Below are positions 13,103-16,975 of a DNA stretch of 16,975 nt, in pieces. Where the stretch lies: NCBI GenBank assembly GCA_001779055.1, contig MFJA01000011.1, forward strand, positions 79,654-96,628. Direction: 5' to 3'. This DNA comes from Candidatus Gottesmanbacteria bacterium RBG_16_37_8. Lineage in GTDB: Bacteria > Patescibacteriota > Microgenomatia > 2-02-FULL-39-11. A program made the translations under genes and the position numbers. Positions within the stretch are counted from its first letter, which is position 1; every line of letters begins with the position of its first letter. The notes beneath the pieces are model-generated. The model had not been told where the DNA came from and made no database searches. It worked only from the letters and a program-made list of their open reading frames with translations.

Positions 13103-13972
13103 ATGACAATTCCTCATAAAAAATTAAAAAGCGGATTTTCCCTGCCAGTTTTTGGTTTTGGCACCTGGAGATTTGGCGGTGATTTCAGACGCGATCTAAA
13201 CAATAACGATGCTGAGCAGATTGACGCATTAAAGACAGCGATAAATTACGGCATTACTCACATAGATACAGCTGAAAGGTATGCTGCAGGCTTCGCTGAA
13301 CAATTGGTAAGTAAAGCTATTTTTGGTTTTGATAGAAAAAAACTGTTTATAGTCTCCAAAGTCTGGCCGACAAATTTTCGCTATGATGATGTTCTTCGTT
13401 CAGCTCATAACAGTCTGAAAAGATTAAAGGTTAGTTATTTGGATTTATATCTTCTTCATAAACCTGATCTCTCAATTCCCATCAGACAAACTATGAAAGC
13501 CATGGATAAATTAAAAGAAGACGGATTAATAAAAAATATCGGCGTCAGTAATTTTTCAGTTAATTCCTTCAAATCCGCTCAAAGTCTCACCCGTAATAAA
13601 ATCGTAGTTAACCAGGTTCATTATAATCTCATCTTTAGAGAGCCGGAAAAATCAGGACTTCTTGACTATTGCCGGAAAAATGACGTTTTATTAATTGCCT
13701 GGCGTCCGGTTGAAAAAGGAATTTTATCAGTAAAAGGTATCAAAATTATTGATGAGGTATGCCGAAAGTACAATAAAACTGCCGCTCAGATTGCCATTAA
13801 CTGGCTCATTTCCCAAAAAAATGTTGTTACTTTAGCCAAAATGGTCAGTCAAAAACATCTCCACGAAAATCTCGGTGCCCTTAACTGGCAGATGGATAAT
13901 AGTGATATTGAAAAATTGAGAAGGTCCTTTCCCGGTCAAAAATCAGTCTCCGCTGCGGTTCCCCTGGGATAG
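13103..13972 (+). CDS. Aldo/keto reductase
   Basis: A 289-residue NAD(P)H-dependent reductase with the (beta/alpha)8 AKR fold, probably reducing aldehydes or ketones; the substrate is unknown. The catalytic tetrad is visible: Asp55 (HIDTAERY), Tyr60, Lys86 (IVSKVWP) and His119 (LYLLHKP). The family signatures are also present: FGFGTW near the start, LKEDGLIKNIGVSNFS (about 155-170), and VNQVHYN with LLIAWRPVEKGIL on the coenzyme side. I chose ATG 13103 (MTIPHKKLKSGF), which matches the usual N-terminus, over the in-frame TTG at 13073, which adds ten unconserved residues. Neither has a Shine-Dalgarno. It stands alone, downstream of rpoD, and ends at the hairpin shared with the convergent HAD gene. 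Confidence 0.92.
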   Translation: MTIPHKKLKSGFSLPVFGFGTWRFGGDFRRDLNNNDAEQIDALKTAINYGITHIDTAERYAAGFAEQLVSKAIFGFDRKKLFIVSKVWPTNFRYDDVLRSAHNSLKRLKVSYLDLYLLHKPDLSIPIRQTMKAMDKLKEDGLIKNIGVSNFSVNSFKSAQSLTRNKIVVNQVHYNLIFREPEKSGLLDYCRKNDVLLIAWRPVEKGILSVKGIKIIDEVCRKYNKTAAQIAINWLISQKNVVTLAKMVSQKHLHENLGALNWQMDNSDIEKLRRSFPGQKSVSAAVPLG

Positions 13973-13987
13973 TATAATTTTTCCTAG

Positions 13988-14026
13988 ACACACCAGGAGT
14001 GACCGAAACGGGCTCTCCTGGTGTGT
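13988..14026. terminator. Strong hairpin between convergent genes (candidate bidirectional terminator)
   Basis: ACACACCAGGAG (13988-13999) and CTCCTGGTGTGT (14015-14026) form a perfect 12-bp stem. The 15-nt loop can extend pairing through CCG/CGG around an AAA tip. It lies in the 70-bp gap between two convergent genes, where a shared terminator is expected. Neither side has a clean T-tract after the stem, so it may instead block RNA decay or belong to a palindromic repeat family. Confidence 0.5.
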
Positions 14027-14042
14027 GGAAACAAATATTATT

Positions 14043-14666
14043 TTACCAGCAGCAGCAATTCCTCTGGCTTCTCGATAATAAGTCAGGATTATATTTAATA
14101 AGTGCTTCTTTCGGATTAAATCCCCAAGTAACAACAGCAACTTTAATCTTTATTTTTCTGGCGGCATCAATATCCCTGATTTCATCCCCGACATAAATAA
14201 CATTTTCTTTTATATATTTCCTTTCTTTGATTACTTTACTTAGAATTCTTCCTTTTCCAAGAAGGCTGGTTCCACAGTTTAAAAAATCAAAAAAATCCAT
14301 TTTGTTTTTTTCTAAAAATATTTTTATGTTTTCTTGTGAATTAGTGGAAACAATACCTATAGATATCTCTTTCTTCTTTAGATAAGAAAGAACTTTTTTT
14401 ATTCCTTTATAAGGTTTAACCAAATGTATTGATTTATTCAATTCTTTTCTTATTTCACTGATAATTTTCGCTAGTTCAAAGACTGAAATTTTTAAATGCT
14501 TTAATAAATTTTGTTGTCTTTCCAGTCTCAGTTTTTCGATTTCTTTTATAGTCAATCTCCTCTTTAGATATTTTTTAGAAAGTTTCTGAAAGATTTCAAA
14601 AACATATTTTTCACTGTCTGCCAACGTTCCGTCGAAATCAAATATTATGGTCGGCAAATCTTTCAT
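14043..14666 (-). CDS. HAD-superfamily phosphatase (phosphoglycolate phosphatase-like), C-terminus frameshifted
   Basis: A 207-residue haloacid dehalogenase hydrolase of the Gph/PGMB type. Motif I FDFDGTLADS (9-18) holds the nucleophile and acid Asp, motif II is GIVSTNS (about 103-109), motif III Lys is in LGKGRILSKVI, and motif IV is YVGDEIRDIDAARK (about 158-171). A small helical cap lies between motifs I and II. The catalytic part is intact. The ending SRSQRNCCCW is unlike the family. Shifting the frame near 14074-14082 instead gives EKPEELLLLVK and a stop at 14038, which is just the expected ending after NPD. So a small indel has altered the last dozen codons, by natural mutation or sequencing error. 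It is the third gene of a minus-strand operon, three bases after the thioredoxin/CcdA-like gene. Confidence 0.88.
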   Translation of the reverse strand: MKDLPTIIFDFDGTLADSEKYVFEIFQKLSKKYLKRRLTIKEIEKLRLERQQNLLKHLKISVFELAKIISEIRKELNKSIHLVKPYKGIKKVLSYLKKKEISIGIVSTNSQENIKIFLEKNKMDFFDFLNCGTSLLGKGRILSKVIKERKYIKENVIYVGDEIRDIDAARKIKIKVAVVTWGFNPKEALIKYNPDLLSRSQRNCCCW

Positions 14667-14669
14667 AGT

Positions 14670-15815
14670 TTAACCAAACATCAATAACTCCGGTTTAAAA
14701 ATCATCAGAAGTCCAATAAGTAACATAGCTATTCCTCCGATCAGATGGGAAAAACGGGCATACTTGGTATTGATGCCTATTAAATGAAAAGTAAATATTG
14801 CTCCCCAAAAAATAATCAAGTCATCAAGCATAAAGATTAATATATAAAAAAGAAGATAGGCGTAATATTGATAGGTTGGTAATTTAGACAATGTCAGAAC
14901 TTTGGTATAGACTGCCGGCAGTCCTGCTGAGCAGATAAGTTCCACCAGATTTACAACAAAAGCCAAAACGATAATACCTCCAATTGCTAATAAGAAATTT
15001 TTTGAAGCTGTCACTTGTTTTAATTTTTCAAAAATCTTTCTCCTCTTTCCACTTCCGGTAACTTTGCATACCCCTTCCTTATTGGTGAAAAATTCTCTTA
15101 AGTTATATCCTCCTGCCGCCAAAGCCACTCCGCCGATAAGAGTTCTGATCCAGAAAATAAATCCTAAAAATAAGAAGAGATTCAGCCAGGCAGACAAAAA
15201 AAGGAAATACACAACTCCGGAAGCTAATATAAAGGCTGAACCCAATACAATCATTTTGAATTTATCATGCATGCCAATCAAAAGCGAAATAAGGAATATC
15301 AAAACCCACATGGCACAGGGGTTGAATCCGTCGGCCAAAGCAATTACAAAAGTGAATGCCGGCAGTGATAAATCTTTGATTGATACAATTCCGAAAAACG
15401 GTAATTTAACTTCGTCAACATCTCTTGCTACCACATCCTCAGATCCGCTTTCCAGAGCCAAAATTATCTTGCTTTCTATTTCCCGTCCTGTTGTTTCATC
15501 ATCCCTGTAACCGATAATGTAATTTCTACCGACAACCGTAAACGGCACTCCCGAAACATCCGCCTTCAATTCTTTCCCAGCTTCAATCAGAAGATCAAGA
15601 TTTTTTTTGTTTTTGGATATTTCATAATCTTTAACCTCCAAATTGGGATATTTTTCCTGCAAAGATTTCAGAAATATTTTTTCCTTACCGCAATGCGGAC
15701 ACCCGATCGTCCAGAAAAAATATAGGGTTATTTTTGAATTATTCTGGCTTAAGACAGAAAGAGGGTTTAATAAAAGAATGATTAATAATAGAAATAATAA
15801 AATTTTTTTTAACAT
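14670..15815 (-). CDS. Thioredoxin-like domain fused to CcdA/DsbD-type membrane domain
   Basis: A 381-residue membrane protein. An N-terminal signal anchor (about 4-22) precedes a thioredoxin/glutaredoxin-like domain with CPHC at 39-42 and the cis-Pro loop SGVPFTVVG (88-96), presumably outside the membrane. After a linker come about six transmembrane helices (from about 150) with a Cys in DGFNPCAMW (Cys167) and another in ELICSAGLP (Cys295), the two positions where CcdA/DsbD relay electrons across the membrane; Cys250 lies in a loop. The likely job is carrying reducing power from cytoplasmic thioredoxin to extracytoplasmic thiols. That fits the Cys-rich exported protein encoded elsewhere in the window, although no direct link is shown. 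It sits 15 bases after the 15831 gene and 3 bases before the HAD gene. Confidence 0.88.
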   Translation of the reverse strand: MLKKILLFLLLIILLLNPLSVLSQNNSKITLYFFWTIGCPHCGKEKIFLKSLQEKYPNLEVKDYEISKNKKNLDLLIEAGKELKADVSGVPFTVVGRNYIIGYRDDETTGREIESKIILALESGSEDVVARDVDEVKLPFFGIVSIKDLSLPAFTFVIALADGFNPCAMWVLIFLISLLIGMHDKFKMIVLGSAFILASGVVYFLFLSAWLNLFLFLGFIFWIRTLIGGVALAAGGYNLREFFTNKEGVCKVTGSGKRRKIFEKLKQVTASKNFLLAIGGIIVLAFVVNLVELICSAGLPAVYTKVLTLSKLPTYQYYAYLLFYILIFMLDDLIIFWGAIFTFHLIGINTKYARFSHLIGGIAMLLIGLLMIFKPELLMFG

Positions 15816-15830
15816 CTATTAATAATTATT

Positions 15831-16391
15831 TTAATCCCTCCAAGAGAAAACAAGAAATGATCCTTCTTCCGGCTTATCTAAAAAAGTTGAATATAAAGCA
15901 TTATTAAATACCGATAACCCACTTTCTAAATACATTATTAAATCTTCGTGTTGAAACGGTTTTTTTATAGAAGCAAAAAATTGGGAAGGAAGTCTACCGT
16001 TTGTAGGGACAACTGATAATCGATAATCATCTACCGGCCTCTTTATTCGCCAGCCAAAAGAAATGTTTTTACTAAATATCGTCATTGGAAAGTTCACCTC
16101 ATAATTTAATTTTTCTCCTTCTGTCATTTGAGGAAATACTATCACTTTTCTACCTCTCAAAAATAAACGTTCAGGTTGCTCTATTCTTCTAAAGATAATT
16201 TTTCCAAATTGGCAGCCTTCAATGGCCTCAAACCCCATTCTGAAATTGGGATTAATGTCACCCACAATATGCCCTGTTTCAGGCGGATATAAAGGAGTAA
16301 TTATTGTTCTTCTTATAGCTGTAACTGTCTGCGGAAAATGATCACTATCAGGATAGGGGATGATTACTTCCGCACCATATCTTACCGGCAT
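15831..16391 (-). CDS. Hypothetical protein, no recognised family
   Basis: A 186-residue soluble protein that I do not recognise. There is no signal peptide, membrane helix or Cys cluster (one Cys). Composition is rich in beta-formers, aromatic residues and Pro (YPPETGHIVGDINPNF, FGWRIKRPVDDYRLSVVPTNGRLP), which suggests a compact beta-rich fold. It ends in VFSWRD. The gene starts the minus-strand operon leading into the thioredoxin/CcdA-like protein and is divergent from cysS with about 110 bp between them. No Shine-Dalgarno is seen; TAAAAT occurs twice in the 35 bases before the start, so a short leader is possible. The start at ATG 16391 is taken as the first available. Confidence 0.6.
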   Translation of the reverse strand: MPVRYGAEVIIPYPDSDHFPQTVTAIRRTIITPLYPPETGHIVGDINPNFRMGFEAIEGCQFGKIIFRRIEQPERLFLRGRKVIVFPQMTEGEKLNYEVNFPMTIFSKNISFGWRIKRPVDDYRLSVVPTNGRLPSQFFASIKKPFQHEDLIMYLESGLSVFNNALYSTFLDKPEEGSFLVFSWRD

Positions 16392-16447
16392 ATTATTTTA
16401 TGAGGGGTATTTTAATATTTATCGGCTTATTACACAATTAGCTTCCT

Positions 16448-16463
16448 GTTAATTGCTATTAAC
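16448..16463 (+). repeat. Small palindrome upstream of cysS
   Basis: GTTAAT (16448-16453) and ATTAAC (16458-16463) form a perfect 6-bp inverted repeat around TGCT in the divergent region between the 16391 gene and cysS. It is a possible operator, but short enough to occur by chance. Confidence 0.2.
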
Positions 16464-16491
16464 TTGCCTCTTTTTTCTTATATCAACTCGC

Positions 16492-16499
16492 TATAAAAT
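16492..16499 (+). promoter_or_regulatory. Candidate -10 (TATAAAAT) at the cysS start
   Basis: TATAAAAT ends one base before ATG 16501 and seven bases before the in-frame ATG 16507, with no Shine-Dalgarno. If functional, transcription would begin close to 16507, favouring the second ATG as a leaderless start. Confidence 0.4.
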
Positions 16500-16500
16500 A

Positions 16501-16975
16501 ATGGCTATGCCCAACATCATCAAATTAACTATCTATAACAGCCTGACCAAAAAAAAAGAAAACTTTACCTCTCATAATAATAAAGTAGGCATTTACGTCT
16601 GTGGTGTTACTCCCTACGATATAACCCATCTGGGTCATGCCTCAACCTACGTTTTTTTTGATCTTGTCGTCAGGTTTCTGGAGTATTCAGGCCTAACTGT
16701 CACCTATATTCAAAATATTACCGACATTGATGATGATATCCTCCAAAAAGCCAAAAGAGAAAAAATTAACTGGCGACATTTGGCTGAAAAAAATTTCGCT
16801 GATTTTCTGGAAGACCTGAAATGGCTTAATGTCAGACAGCCTGATTTTTACCCCCGGGCAACCGACCATATCAAAAAAATAATCTCTCTCAATAAAATCT
16901 TACTGGAAAAAGGATTTGCCTATCAGAAGAAGGGTAATCTCTATTTCAATATTAACAAACATCAGGGATATGGTT
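16501..16975 (+). CDS. cysS: Cysteinyl-tRNA synthetase (5' part, runs off window)
   Basis: The first 158 or so codons of a class I aminoacyl-tRNA synthetase charging tRNA-Cys. The N-terminal segment has the zinc-ligand Cys in YVCGVTPYD, the HIGH-type ATP motif as THLGHAST, and YIQNITDIDDDIL, all in the order expected for CysS. The downstream KMSKS motif lies beyond the window end. The TPYD-THLGHA wording is closer to that of the MshC cysteine ligase branch than to the textbook CysS form (TVYD-IHIGNAR), but the absence of actinobacterial context makes CysS the better call. The start may be ATG 16501 or ATG 16507; the -10-like box at 16492 favours the second. Confidence 0.9.
   Translation, partial: MAMPNIIKLTIYNSLTKKKENFTSHNNKVGIYVCGVTPYDITHLGHASTYVFFDLVVRFLEYSGLTVTYIQNITDIDDDILQKAKREKINWRHLAEKNFADFLEDLKWLNVRQPDFYPRATDHIKKIISLNKILLEKGFAYQKKGNLYFNINKHQGYG

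Noticed and set aside
13943..14140. 65-residue minus-strand frame spanning the hairpin and the HAD 3' end
   Set aside because: It is a third-frame reading through the hairpin. The real continuation of the HAD gene is the other shifted frame ending at 14038.
15064..15510. 148-residue plus-strand frame opposite the thioredoxin/CcdA-like gene
   Set aside because: It is antisense to a clearly conserved membrane protein and lacks recognisable domains; composition is what reversed membrane codons give.

Overview
The window looks like a piece of a low-GC bacterial genome from the Candidate Phyla Radiation (Patescibacteria), most likely a Microgenomates-type lineage. The reasons are the tight gene packing, many small membrane-anchored or secreted proteins of unknown function, a lone RRM RNA-binding protein, a Lys-rich extension on the housekeeping sigma factor, and single tRNA genes scattered between protein genes. 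TGA is used as an ordinary stop codon, so the UGA-recoded lineages are excluded. The placement is inferred from gene content; no marker gene was compared with a database.

Layout. 1-1045: an HD-domain phosphohydrolase, then a tRNA-Ser(GGA) locus remodelled by a GIY-YIG endonuclease gene. The first 26 bp around the tRNA 5' end occur twice, flanking the nuclease gene, and the upstream copy is itself split by a 76-bp GC-rich palindromic insert. 1187-5307: two unrecognised membrane or secreted proteins and an FkbM-type methyltransferase. 5324-6061: a thioredoxin-fold protein on the minus strand, divergent from tRNA-Ser(UGA). 6062-7902: a hairpin-rich intergenic region, an RRM protein, a small Cys4 protein and a membrane-anchored protein with two equal-length tandem domains. 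7920-9938 (minus strand): a three-gene unit of pantoate kinase, 4-phosphopantoate--beta-alanine ligase and a small membrane protein. 10016-13038: dnaG and rpoD, the core of the macromolecular-synthesis operon. 13103-13972: an aldo/keto reductase, ending at a strong hairpin shared with a convergent minus-strand operon. 14043-16391 (minus strand): an unknown protein, a thioredoxin/CcdA-like membrane fusion and a HAD phosphatase whose last codons appear frameshifted. 16501-end: the start of cysS.

The two most interesting items are as follows. (1) The bacterial core-gene neighbourhood carries the two enzymes archaea use to make 4'-phosphopantothenate: pantoate is phosphorylated first and then joined to beta-alanine, which bypasses free pantothenate. 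(2) The GIY-YIG/tRNA-Ser arrangement reads as a tRNA-targeting unit that rebuilt an intact tRNA on its downstream side, so that the last four codons and the stop of the nuclease are the first 15 nucleotides of the tRNA gene.

Several genes have clear Shine-Dalgarno sites (4414, 6288, 6661, 6991). Others (3123, rpoD, cysS) have a -10-like hexamer only a few bases before the start codon and no Shine-Dalgarno, which suggests mixed leadered and leaderless initiation. No intergenic stretch exceeds 300 bases. No CRISPR array, rRNA gene, transposase or replication origin was seen.
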